A DNA stretch of 6,370 nucleotides from Clostridiales bacterium (GTDB lineage Bacteria; Bacillota; Clostridia; Oscillospirales; Acutalibacteraceae): contig JAHZES010000033.1 in NCBI GenBank assembly GCA_019421725.1, positions 1 to 6,370 on the forward strand, given 5' to 3'. Of this stretch, positions 1 to 5,182 are shown piece by piece (the stretch's first letter is position 1; each line of letters begins with the position of its first letter). Position numbers and translations under genes: made by a program. The notes under the pieces were generated by a model. That model ran no database searches, was not told the origin of the DNA, and saw nothing but the letters and a program-made list of their open reading frames with translations.

Positions 1-257
1 TTGAGATCGTGCGCGCCAAAAAGCCCCGAAACAACGACCGAGCAGCCGATATTGCTGCCCACTGCAATTGCCATGAAGATCATCGTGATCGGATAAGACG
101 CGCCCACTGCCGCCAATGCGTCCTCTCCGGCAAATTTTCCGGCAATTACACTGTCCGCAATGTTGTACAGCTGCTGAAATACCACGCTGACAAGCATCGG
201 GATCGAAAACCGGCAAAGCACCTTGCCGGGCTTACCCTGTGTCAAATCCGTAATCAA
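1..257 (-). CDS. MATE family efflux transporter, N-terminal part (runs off the left edge)
   Basis: Partial gene: the first 85 residues of a multi-drug and toxic compound extrusion (MATE) transporter, an inner-membrane antiporter that exports drugs or cationic compounds using a Na+ or H+ gradient. The visible protein begins MITDLTQGKPGKVLCRFSIP and continues with FQQLYNIADS (residues 28-36), KFAGEDALAAVGAS (41-54) and a second hydrophobic segment. These are the TM1, loop and TM2 signature of the clostridial DinF/NorM-like branch. TM1 is about residues 14-35 and TM2 about 55-80. The start is TTG at 257: an in-frame TAA lies directly before it, the next in-frame ATG is residue 21 inside TM1, and an AGGAAG ribosome site sits 9 bases upstream. 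It is transcribed away from ypeB from a strong promoter. Substrate cannot be judged from this fragment. Family assignment is sure; function in drug export is inference. Confidence 0.93.
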   Translation of the reverse strand, partial: MITDLTQGKPGKVLCRFSIPMLVSVVFQQLYNIADSVIAGKFAGEDALAAVGASYPITMIFMAIAVGSNIGCSVVVSGLFGAHDL

Positions 258-266
258 TTAGGGTCG

Positions 267-272
267 CTTCCT
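267..272 (-). promoter_or_regulatory. Ribosome binding site fixing the TTG start of the MATE gene
   Basis: On the minus strand this reads AGGAAG, preceded by further A residues, and lies 9 bases before the TTG at 257. Because an in-frame stop directly precedes that TTG, site and stop together define the start. Confidence 0.75.
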
Positions 273-317
273 TTTTGCAGAATACCGGAGCCGCCGCGTG
301 CAGCTCAGTCCTTTGCT

Positions 318-346
318 ATTATAGCGAAAGATGATCTATAAGTAAA
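318..346 (-). promoter_or_regulatory. Housekeeping (SigA-type) promoter of the MATE gene
   Basis: Read on the minus strand: -35 TTTACT (341-346), a 17-base spacer, and a perfect -10 TATAAT (318-323). Transcription should begin near 311, giving a leader of about 50 bases before the TTG start at 257. The -35 and spacer overlap one copy of the repeated element GATRATCTATAA (330-341), so a protein binding that element would be expected to block the promoter. The overlap is seen in the sequence; regulation is inference. Confidence 0.75.
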
Positions 347-391
347 ATACTTTATTATTAGATAATCTATAATTTAATTTAATAGATCGTC
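330..391. repeat. Three copies of a GAYRATCTATWA element, likely operator sites
   Basis: Copy 1 is GATGATCTATAA (330-341) and copy 2 is GATAATCTATAA (361-372), in the same orientation, 31 bases apart, 11 of 12 bases identical. Copy 3 is inverted at 379-391 and reads GACGATCTATTAA on the minus strand. Copies 2 and 3 face each other as an inverted repeat with an 11-base AT-only spacer; the inner ATCTAT/ATAGAT arms are perfect. Copy 1 overlaps the -35 box and spacer of the MATE promoter. Spacing near three helical turns and repetition suggest a regulator acting on the transporter. No regulator gene is visible next to it in this window. Confidence 0.5.
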
Positions 392-413
392 TGACAAGTA
401 CTTTCCCTTGTCA
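392..413. repeat. Perfect 7-bp inverted repeat TGACAAG-N8-CTTGTCA
   Basis: TGACAAG at 392-398 and its exact complement CTTGTCA at 407-413 are separated by 8 bases. The 22-base site directly abuts copy 3 of the GAYRATCTATWA element and lies roughly 90 bases upstream of the expected MATE transcription start. The form fits a dimeric DNA-binding protein. It is not followed by a T run, so it is not a terminator. Confidence 0.4.
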
Positions 414-479
414 ACCATCCGTTTGTTCACTTTCCTACCGCAAAACCGCGCCTTTTATAAACTCTTTTCGGACAAATCC

Positions 480-508
480 TCATGTTTCACCGAAAAACGG
501 ATAAAATA
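480..508 (+). promoter_or_regulatory. Possible forespore (SigF/SigG-type) promoter of ypeB
   Basis: GGATAAAATA (499-508) fits the SigF-type -10 pattern GGNNANAHTR. Fourteen bases upstream lies TCATG (480-484), a weak match to the GYATR -35 core of forespore sigma factors. No good SigA promoter was seen upstream of ypeB. In Bacillus subtilis the sleB-ypeB operon is read in the forespore, which agrees with this site. The -35 match is poor, so the call rests mainly on the -10 element and on the gene's role. Confidence 0.3.
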
Positions 509-563
509 GCAAGAGCATTCCGGCAATTGCACATCCGGATTTGATGAAAGGAATGGTTTCGAA

Positions 564-1919
564 ATGAAGCTTCACAAAAACCGCAGAGCAATGATACGGC
601 TGGTCAGCTTTTTCTGCACTGCGCTGCTCGTTCTCGGCGGTTTTACCTATATTGGATATTCCACGGCAAACCGTTACCGCACCCGGTTGGAAAACAGCTT
701 CCGCCGCTCCTTAGAGGAGCTTTCCACTTACCTGTCCAACATTGAAGCCGCACTGACCAAAAGCCTGTATTCCAATTCGCTGCCAGAGCAGTCCCTGCTG
801 TCCGCGCGGCTTCTTCGCGACGCCGGCTGCGCCAAGGAGGCGCTTTCCCAGCTACCGCTGGATCAAGCGCCTCTGGACAAAATTTATCGCTTTCTCTCTC
901 AGACCGGAGAATTTGCCGTCTCGCTTTCGGGCAGACTTTCCGCCGGAGAAGCGCTTCGGAAGGAAGACTACGACAGCCTCGCTTCGCTGCACAGCTATGC
1001 ACGCACACTGAGTGCCTCCCTGCAGGACTGCACCGCCGGGCTGCTTTCCGGCGAAAACGGAGACTGGTACTTTATTCAAAGGCTTTCGCAGGAGAACGAG
1101 ATTCTGCCGGCTGTAACGGACGGCTTTCGGGAAATGGAAGCCGGATTTGAAGATTACCCCACGCTGATTTACGACGGACCGTTTTCCGACCACATCCTGC
1201 AGCAAACGCCTCGTATGACAGAAGGAAAATCCGATTACGGCGTGACCGCCGCTGCCGCCGCCGCAAAAAGCTTTCTTTCTCTTGGCAATGTTTCGCCCGG
1301 AGAGCTGACCCCGCTCGGAAAAAGCGAAGGCAACCTGGCGGTATACTCCTTTGCGCTGGGAAGCATGACAATGGACGTCACCTGCGCCGGTCCGTACGTT
1401 GCCCGGGTCATTGATTCGCGCAGCGTGGAAAAATCAGCGATCTCCGTCGAAAGCGCCCGTAAAAATGCACGCATTTTTCTTTCGATGCAAGGCTATTCCG
1501 ATTTTCAGGAAAGCTATTATTCTGTGGCCGATCATATCTGCACCGTCAATTTTGCCGCGCAGCAAAACGGCGTGATCTGCTACCCCGATCTGATCAAGGT
1601 CTCCGTCGCAATGGACAACGGTTCCATCGTTTTGTTCGACGCATGCGGCTACCTGATGAACCACATGAAGCGGGATCTGCCGGAAGCAAGGCTTTCTGCC
1701 GAAGAGGCGCGCAAAAAACTAAGCCCGGCGCTGATTCCCGCAGCCGAGCCAAAACTCGCGGTCGTTCCCACAACAGGTGAAAACGAAGCGCTTTGCTATG
1801 AATTTCGCTGCACCGGCACCAACGGCGAAACCGTGCTGGTTTACCTGGATACGCAAACCGGTCTGGAGCGCCAGCTATTGATCCTGCTTCAAAGCGACGG
1901 CGGTATTCTCACCATTTGA
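564..1919 (+). CDS. ypeB: Spore germination protein YpeB (PepSY domains)
   Basis: YpeB is a membrane-anchored spore protein that Bacillus needs to stabilise and localise the cortex-lytic enzyme SleB during dormancy. The 451-residue length matches B. subtilis YpeB (about 450). A signal anchor spans residues 11-33, followed by a helical region with the family pattern LSQLPL...LSQTGEFAVSLS (about 95-122) and YDSLASLHSYA (136-146). Next comes YPTLIYDGPFSDH (199-210), then PepSY-like repeats at about 227-285, 293-360 and 378-440; the last contains LSAEEARKKL. The run of Ala at 229-234 replaces a more mixed helix start. ATG 564 has AAAGGAA ten bases upstream. It differs from the usual layout in that sleB is not upstream; a divergent MATE gene is. 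The stop lies 3 bases from the converging alkyltransferase gene. Family assignment comes from recalled alignment to YpeB and is strong; SleB partnership here is inferred. Confidence 0.93.
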   Translation: MKLHKNRRAMIRLVSFFCTALLVLGGFTYIGYSTANRYRTRLENSFRRSLEELSTYLSNIEAALTKSLYSNSLPEQSLLSARLLRDAGCAKEALSQLPLDQAPLDKIYRFLSQTGEFAVSLSGRLSAGEALRKEDYDSLASLHSYARTLSASLQDCTAGLLSGENGDWYFIQRLSQENEILPAVTDGFREMEAGFEDYPTLIYDGPFSDHILQQTPRMTEGKSDYGVTAAAAAAKSFLSLGNVSPGELTPLGKSEGNLAVYSFALGSMTMDVTCAGPYVARVIDSRSVEKSAISVESARKNARIFLSMQGYSDFQESYYSVADHICTVNFAAQQNGVICYPDLIKVSVAMDNGSIVLFDACGYLMNHMKRDLPEARLSAEEARKKLSPALIPAAEPKLAVVPTTGENEALCYEFRCTGTNGETVLVYLDTQTGLERQLLILLQSDGGILTI

Positions 1920-1922
1920 GCT

Positions 1923-2234
1923 TTATTCTCCGCCCATCCACAAATACTGGCGTAAGTCCACCAACCCCTCGCCGCTGACGGCGACTCCCTCTGCCTCCAG
2001 CAGCATTTTCTGCACATCCGGCCCGCCAAACGCAAAATCCGGCGCGAGCCTGCCCTCGCGGTTTACCACCCGGTGGCACGGGATCTCTCCCGGGGCCGGG
2101 TTTCGGTGCAGCGCGCCTCCCACCACGCGGGATGCGCGGGGGCTTCCCGCCATCAGCGCGATCTGACCGTAGGTAGTCACCTTTCCCCGTGGAATTTTTT
2201 TCACTGCTTCATAAACACGCTGATAAAAATTCAA
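1923..2234 (-). CDS. MGMT-family alkylguanine-DNA alkyltransferase-like protein, single domain
   Basis: This 103-residue protein matches the C-terminal DNA-binding domain of O6-methylguanine-DNA methyltransferases (Ogt/Ada-C), which move an alkyl group from guanine O6 to an active-site Cys. Visible parts: VTTYGQIALMAG (19-30) with the base-flipping Tyr22; the helix-turn-helix SPRASRVVGGALHRNP (31-46) with the likely arginine finger Arg36; and the active-site motif IPCHRVV (51-57) with Cys53 intact. LLEAEG (78-83) follows. The N-terminal domain found in 160-180 residue Ogt proteins is absent. Unlike alkyltransferase-like (ATL) proteins, the Cys is not replaced by Trp, so methyl transfer is possible in principle. 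The start is TTG at 2234, placed by AGGAGG 8 bases before it; no ATG is available in frame there. It converges on ypeB and no terminator separates them. Whether it repairs DNA itself or flags damage for other repair cannot be told. Confidence 0.92.
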   Translation of the reverse strand: MNFYQRVYEAVKKIPRGKVTTYGQIALMAGSPRASRVVGGALHRNPAPGEIPCHRVVNREGRLAPDFAFGGPDVQKMLLEAEGVAVSGEGLVDLRQYLWMGGE

Positions 2235-2242
2235 TGAAAGGT

Positions 2243-2248
2243 CCTCCT
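2243..2248 (-). promoter_or_regulatory. Strong ribosome binding site fixing a TTG start
   Basis: On the minus strand this reads AGGAGG, a full consensus site, 8 bases before the TTG at 2234 that starts the alkyltransferase-like gene. No clear promoter was found upstream of it. Confidence 0.8.
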
Positions 2249-2364
2249 GAGATGTAATGTGTAAAGAAACGTTTTCCGTGCCGTTCCCGACTAAGGGCGC
2301 GCTTATTTACCACCGGCAAGGCCATCCGGCAGCACTGCCCAAGGACAAAAATCAGAAACAAACA

Positions 2365-2378
2365 CGCCTATTTAGGCG
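2365..2378. repeat. 14-base perfect palindrome upstream of the ppk2 promoter
   Basis: CGCCTA and its complement TAGGCG flank two T bases. The palindrome lies about 34 bases upstream of the ppk2 -35 box. There is no T run after it and the loop would be too tight for the full stem, so an operator is more likely than a terminator. It may also be chance. Confidence 0.3.
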
Positions 2379-2411
2379 GCAAGCGCGTCACTTTTTCGGC
2401 TTCGGACGGCA

Positions 2412-2440
2412 TTTGCATTTTATTCCTAAAGGATTATAAT
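2412..2440 (+). promoter_or_regulatory. Housekeeping (SigA-type) promoter of ppk2
   Basis: -35 TTTGCA (2412-2417, four of six consensus bases), a 17-base spacer and a perfect -10 TATAAT (2435-2440). Transcription would begin near 2447, about 45 bases before the ATG preferred for ppk2. The position argues against starting ppk2 at the earlier ATG at 2459, which would leave only about 12 bases of leader. Confidence 0.7.
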
Positions 2441-2474
2441 AAAATCAGAGTCCAAATCATGATTTTACTTCTGG

Positions 2475-2480
2475 AAAGGA
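2475..2480 (+). promoter_or_regulatory. Ribosome binding site deciding the ppk2 start
   Basis: AAAGGA ends 11 bases before the ATG at 2492. It overlaps another in-frame ATG (2480), which therefore cannot use it, and the first ATG (2459) has no comparable site. The spacing is slightly long but is the best of the three choices. Confidence 0.6.
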
Positions 2481-2491
2481 TGACCACAGCT

Positions 2492-3451
2492 ATGGATCTG
2501 GAACGTTTTATCTTTGACGGCACCCGGCGGTTTGAACCCAAAAAATTTGACTCGGCCTATACCTGTGATTATAGCAGCAAGGAAGAAGCTTCACAAAAAA
2601 TGCTGGCGAATCTAAAGCGGCTTACCGAGCTGCAGGATCGTCTTTATGCGGAAAACAAAGAGGCCCTTCTCATCATTTTTCAGGCGATGGATGCCGCCGG
2701 CAAGGACGGCACGATCAAGCATGTGATGAGCGGAATGAACCCGCAGGGCATCGACGTATGGAATTTCAAGCAGCCCTCCGCCGAGGAGCTTGACCACGAC
2801 TACCTCTGGCGCTGCATGAAACGGCTGCCGGAACGCGGAAAGATCTGTATTTTTAACCGTTCCTATTACGAAGACGTGCTGGTTGGCCGCGTGCACGAGC
2901 TTTATAAAAACCAAAACCTTCCGCAGCGTTGCCTGTACGGCAACATTATGAAACGCCGCTACCGGCAGATCCGCGATTTTGAAAAATACCTGTGGGAAAA
3001 CGGCATTCGTGTTGTCAAATTCTTTTTGGATATTTCCAAGGAGGAGCAGAAAAAGCGTTTTCTCAGCCGCATTGATAACCCTTCAAAAAACTGGAAGTTC
3101 TCCGAATCGGATATTCGCGAACGCGCCCACTGGGACGAATACCAGAGAGCATATCGCGATGCCATCAACGCAACCGCAACACCGGAATCCCCCTGGATCG
3201 TTGTTCCGGCAGATAAAAAATGGTTTGCCCGGTTGGTGGTTTCGCAGTCCCTGGTAAAAACACTGGAAACCATCGATCCGCAGTACCCTATGCTTCCCTC
3301 CGAAACACAGGAAATGCTTGCGGAATGCCGGAAACGGCTTACCGGGGAAAACGAGGAAAATCCCGCCGCGCCGGACGAAGAAAACGCCGGCGCACCGGCA
3401 GAAGCGCCCTCTGAAAAAGCGCAGTCCGACGCGTTTCCGGCGCACCGGTAA
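2492..3451 (+). CDS. ppk2: Polyphosphate kinase 2 family protein (polyphosphate:nucleotide phosphotransferase)
   Basis: A PPK2 transfers phosphate between inorganic polyphosphate and nucleotides (AMP and/or ADP), in the cytoplasm, linking polyphosphate stores to the nucleotide pool. With the ATG at 2492 the protein has 319 residues. Seen in order: the N-terminal FDG...FEPKKFD segment (8-20); a helix before the fold; the Walker A loop MDAAGKDG (66-73, Lys71); HVMSGMNPQG (77-86); the Walker B/lid entry FNRSYYEDVLVGRV (121-134); the arginine-rich KRRYRQIRDFEKYL (154-167); FFLDISKEEQKKRF (177-190); and the WKFSESDIRER region (201-211). PWIVVPADKKWFARL (234-248) closes the fold. The pattern is closest to single-domain class III (AMP/ADP) enzymes such as that of Meiothermus ruber, by recalled alignment; class is inferred. 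Residues 285-316 form a Pro/Ala/Glu-rich tail beyond the usual end. An ATG at 2459 would add 11 residues. All catalytic motifs look intact. Confidence 0.93.
   Translation: MDLERFIFDGTRRFEPKKFDSAYTCDYSSKEEASQKMLANLKRLTELQDRLYAENKEALLIIFQAMDAAGKDGTIKHVMSGMNPQGIDVWNFKQPSAEELDHDYLWRCMKRLPERGKICIFNRSYYEDVLVGRVHELYKNQNLPQRCLYGNIMKRRYRQIRDFEKYLWENGIRVVKFFLDISKEEQKKRFLSRIDNPSKNWKFSESDIRERAHWDEYQRAYRDAINATATPESPWIVVPADKKWFARLVVSQSLVKTLETIDPQYPMLPSETQEMLAECRKRLTGENEENPAAPDEENAGAPAEAPSEKAQSDAFPAHR
3387..3448 (+). repeat. 12-base direct repeat in the ppk2 tail
   Basis: CCGGCGCACCGG occurs at 3387-3398 and again at 3437-3448, just before the stop codon. The two copies are read in different frames (giving AGAPAE and PAHR), so the repetition is at DNA level and not selected as a peptide repeat. 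It coincides with the low-complexity tail and may reflect its recent origin by slippage or duplication; chance in GC-rich sequence is possible. Confidence 0.4.
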
Positions 3452-3493
3452 ATTTACACATAAAGCAACTGATCCTGCAGCGCAGGTACAACA

Positions 3494-3547
3494 GGGCTGC
3501 TGTAAAGGAGAACGGTCTCTCTTTTACGGCAGCCCCGCTTACTTTTT
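3494..3547 (+). terminator. Intrinsic terminator after ppk2, probably shared with the converging gene
   Basis: An 18-bp stem (3494-3511 with 3518-3535), with only two G-U pairs and a 6-base loop, is followed by TTACTTTTT at 3539-3547. It starts 42 bases after the ppk2 stop. On the other strand it begins 23 bases after the stop of the 151-residue gene, where the tail is only weakly T-rich, so it may also slow transcription coming from the right. Confidence 0.8.
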
Positions 3548-3558
3548 CCTGACGCTGC

Positions 3559-4014
3559 TCAGTCTTCCCAGCTGATTTTCATATTTTCCCCATCGTCCAG
3601 AGCTTCATCAATCAGTTTGATCATTTCCAGCGTACTGCGGAAATTCTGCGTCTTGTTCGTATCCAGCCATTGAATCGTACCCTGCCAGGTAGCGTTCTGA
3701 CGAAACTTGACATGAACCACAAAGGTGGCGCGATCTTTTTCTCTGTCTTCCATTTGACTCACCGCTTCTCCTGCAATAATTTTATTCTTCTTCACTTTCC
3801 CGAAATGACGTGACTGAAACGTCGCCTGCGGAAACGAAAGCGTGTCATAAAGGCTTTCCATTGCGTTGAGCATTCCGCAAAGATCATAAAACTGAATTCT
3901 TTTTTGAAAATACTCGTTATAGACCCATCCACGAAAGTTTTTCTCTTCGTATGAGGTAATGTGCAGCGCAACCCGAGTTTCCATTGCACTGATTCGCGGT
4001 TTTACTGTTCTCAC
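3559..4014 (-). CDS. Conserved clostridial protein of unknown function, downstream of pilT
   Basis: I do not recognise a named family. The 151-residue protein is soluble-looking, with no signal peptide or membrane segment. The N-terminal half holds VALHITSYEEKNFRGWVYNE (15-34) and a helical stretch IQFYDLCGMLNAMESLYDTL (40-59). The C-terminal half, ATFVVHVKFRQNATWQGTIQWLD (96-118) then NFRSTLEMIKLIDEALDD (124-141), looks like beta strands followed by a helix. A similar C-terminal pattern is recalled from unnamed Clostridia proteins. No PilZ motif (RxxxR, DxSxxG) is present. The start is GTG at 4014, with AAAGGA 9 bases upstream; the next in-frame ATG (residue 11) has no ribosome site. It follows pilT on the same strand after 89 bases that contain a -10 element, so it may be read both with pilT and on its own. 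A link with pili is suggested by position only. Confidence 0.75.
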   Translation of the reverse strand: MRTVKPRISAMETRVALHITSYEEKNFRGWVYNEYFQKRIQFYDLCGMLNAMESLYDTLSFPQATFQSRHFGKVKKNKIIAGEAVSQMEDREKDRATFVVHVKFRQNATWQGTIQWLDTNKTQNFRSTLEMIKLIDEALDDGENMKISWED

Positions 4015-4023
4015 ATGACCTCA

Positions 4024-4029
4024 TCCTTT
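4024..4029 (-). promoter_or_regulatory. Ribosome binding site for the GTG start of the 151-residue protein
   Basis: On the minus strand this reads AAAGGA, 9 bases before the GTG at 4014. An ATG one base upstream of that GTG is out of frame and meets a stop at once (ATGTGA), so GTG is used. Confidence 0.65.
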
Positions 4030-4042
4030 CTTAATTACTTTT

Positions 4043-4048
4043 ATTATA
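4043..4048 (-). promoter_or_regulatory. Perfect -10 element before the 151-residue gene
   Basis: TATAAT on the minus strand, 28 bases before the GTG start at 4014. No good -35 box stands at 17 bases (ACTAAA at 4066-4071 matches only two positions); TGACTA at 4068-4073 would need a 19-base spacer. The promoter is therefore weak or needs an activator, for which the GGTCACA repeats next to it are candidates. Confidence 0.4.
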
Positions 4049-4057
4049 GGATCGAGC

Positions 4058-4094
4058 GGTCACATTTTAGTCATATAACCAACGACAGGTCACA
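4058..4094. repeat. Two GGTCACA direct repeats, 30 bases apart
   Basis: GGTCACA occurs at 4058-4064 and 4088-4094, exactly 30 bases (about three helical turns) apart, on the upstream side of the lone -10 element of the 151-residue gene. The second copy overlaps the small palindrome TCACAGTGA (4090-4098). A shorter GGTCA match on the minus strand lies just before the GTG start. They could be binding sites for an activator, or chance. Confidence 0.3.
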
Positions 4095-4104
4095 GTGAAA
4101 AAAA

Positions 4105-5175
4105 TTATCTGGTATTCAGCCGTCTGTTCATAGCCTCCAGATTTGTGCTGTACATCCGGGCGGTCTCCCGGGTAATCACACCCTCGCGGTACAGCCGGAA
4201 CAGATCGTTATCCATTGAAACCATTCCTTCGGCGCTGCCTGAAAAAATAACGTTATCCAGCTGATAGGTCTTTCCCTCCCGAATCAGATTGCGGATGGCG
4301 CTGTTCACGACCATGATCTCAAACGCAGGCCGAAGCGCTCCGTCAACTGTGGGGACCAGCTGCTGCGACACGACCGCCTGCAGCACCATGGAAAGCTGGA
4401 TCCGAATCTGCTGCTGCTGATCGGGTGGAAAAACATCGATCACGCGGTCAATGGTTTTGGCCGCTCCTACTGTATGCAGAGTAGAAAGCACCAGCTGGCC
4501 GGTCTCCGCTGCGGTAATCGCTGTTTGAATCGTCTCAAAATCACGCATTTCTCCGAGCAGAATCACATCCGGAGACTGGCGCAGCGCAGCGCGCAGAGCT
4601 TTCGCATATCCCTCTGTGTCATGCGATATTTCACGCTGGCTGACGATGCTGTTATGATGCGTATGTAAAAATTCAATCGGATCCTCGATCGTGATGATAT
4701 GGTCATGAAAATTCCTGTTAATTCTGTCGATGATGCAGGCAAGCGGTGTAGACTTTCCGCTGCCTGCGGAACCGGTAACCAGCACAAGGCCCTTGCGCGT
4801 TTTGTAAAGCCCGGTGACCGTCGGCGGAATGTGCAGCTGCTCTGCATCCGGCAGCGTAAACGACACCACGCGCAGCACTGCCGCCATAGAGCCCCGCTGT
4901 TTATAAGCGTTGCAGCGAAAACGCCCCAACCCGCTGATGGAAAACGAAAAGTCATCATCACCCGTGCGCAAAAAGCTTTCCATGCTGCGGCCATTGTCAT
5001 GCTGATAAATTTGCTTCAGCAGCTGCTCGGTATCGGCAGGCAGCAGCTTGTTTTCCTCGGCAGGCAGCAGCTGTCCGTGAATTTTGAGCGTCAGCGGACA
5101 GCCGGAAACAATAAAAATATCCGATGCCTGCCGCCGAACGGCATCCTGAAGAACCGAAAGAATCTCGCGTTGCAC
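4105..5175 (-). CDS. pilT: Type IV pilus retraction ATPase PilT
   Basis: PilT is the hexameric cytoplasmic ATPase that disassembles type IV pili and drives retraction and twitching. With GTG 5175 the protein has 356 residues, the normal size. An N-terminal PAS-like domain holds DAVRRQASDIFIVSG (11-25) and GRFRCNAYKQRGS (84-96). The ATPase domain follows: Walker A GSAGSGKS (135-142), Asp box ITIEDPIEFLH (161-171, Glu164), Walker B SPDVILLGEMRD (201-212, catalytic Glu209), and His box TGQLVLSTLHT (225-235, His234). AIRNLIRE (293-300) is an exact match to the motif needed for retraction, which separates PilT from PilB/GspE assembly ATPases. Odd point: Pro144 after the Walker A KST, where Thr is usual. 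The ATG at 5217 would overlap the upstream gene and lacks a ribosome site, whereas GGAGGA lies 7 bases before GTG 5175. The gene follows the 190-residue membrane protein by 22 bases in one operon. Confidence 0.95.
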   Translation of the reverse strand: MQREILSVLQDAVRRQASDIFIVSGCPLTLKIHGQLLPAEENKLLPADTEQLLKQIYQHDNGRSMESFLRTGDDDFSFSISGLGRFRCNAYKQRGSMAAVLRVVSFTLPDAEQLHIPPTVTGLYKTRKGLVLVTGSAGSGKSTPLACIIDRINRNFHDHIITIEDPIEFLHTHHNSIVSQREISHDTEGYAKALRAALRQSPDVILLGEMRDFETIQTAITAAETGQLVLSTLHTVGAAKTIDRVIDVFPPDQQQQIRIQLSMVLQAVVSQQLVPTVDGALRPAFEIMVVNSAIRNLIREGKTYQLDNVIFSGSAEGMVSMDNDLFRLYREGVITRETARMYSTNLEAMNRRLNTR

Positions 5176-5182
5176 TGTGTTT

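Larger units (their letters stand above)
258..563. other. Divergent intergenic region between the MATE gene and ypeB
   Basis: This 306-base stretch carries no believable gene. The part from about 315 to 390 is very AT-rich and holds the MATE promoter and three copies of a 12-13 base element. Positions 392-413 hold a perfect inverted repeat. Positions 480-508 hold a possible forespore promoter for ypeB. Between about 414 and 479 nothing convincing was seen. A plus-strand reading frame over 9-341 only mirrors the MATE gene. Confidence 0.7.

Noticed and set aside
9..341. Plus-strand reading frame of 110 codons
   Set aside because: It is opposite the MATE gene, whose protein has clear family motifs, and runs into that gene's promoter. 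Its own translation shows no family features.
643..1664. Several minus-strand reading frames inside ypeB
   Set aside because: They lie fully within ypeB, have Cys/Arg-rich unnatural translations and no ribosome sites of note. They are mirror frames.
1969..1984. Hairpin TCGCCG-CTGA-CGGCGA as a terminator for ypeB
   Set aside because: The stem is only 6 bp, lies inside the alkyltransferase-like coding region and is not followed by a T run.
2257..2439. Small plus-strand reading frame of 60 codons before ppk2
   Set aside because: It has no ribosome binding site at a usable distance, no recognisable motif, and its end overlaps the ppk2 promoter.
2459..2491. Longer ppk2 starting at ATG 2459
   Set aside because: No ribosome site precedes it and it lies only about 12 bases after the expected transcription start; AAAGGA better serves ATG 2492.
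2959..3575. Reading frames on both strands overlapping ppk2
   Set aside because: ppk2 has intact family motifs through this stretch. The others are Arg- or Cys-rich shadow frames.
4090..4098. TCACAGTGA palindrome plus T run as a pilT terminator
   Set aside because: The T run (minus strand) comes before the palindrome, not after it, and the stem is only 4 bp.
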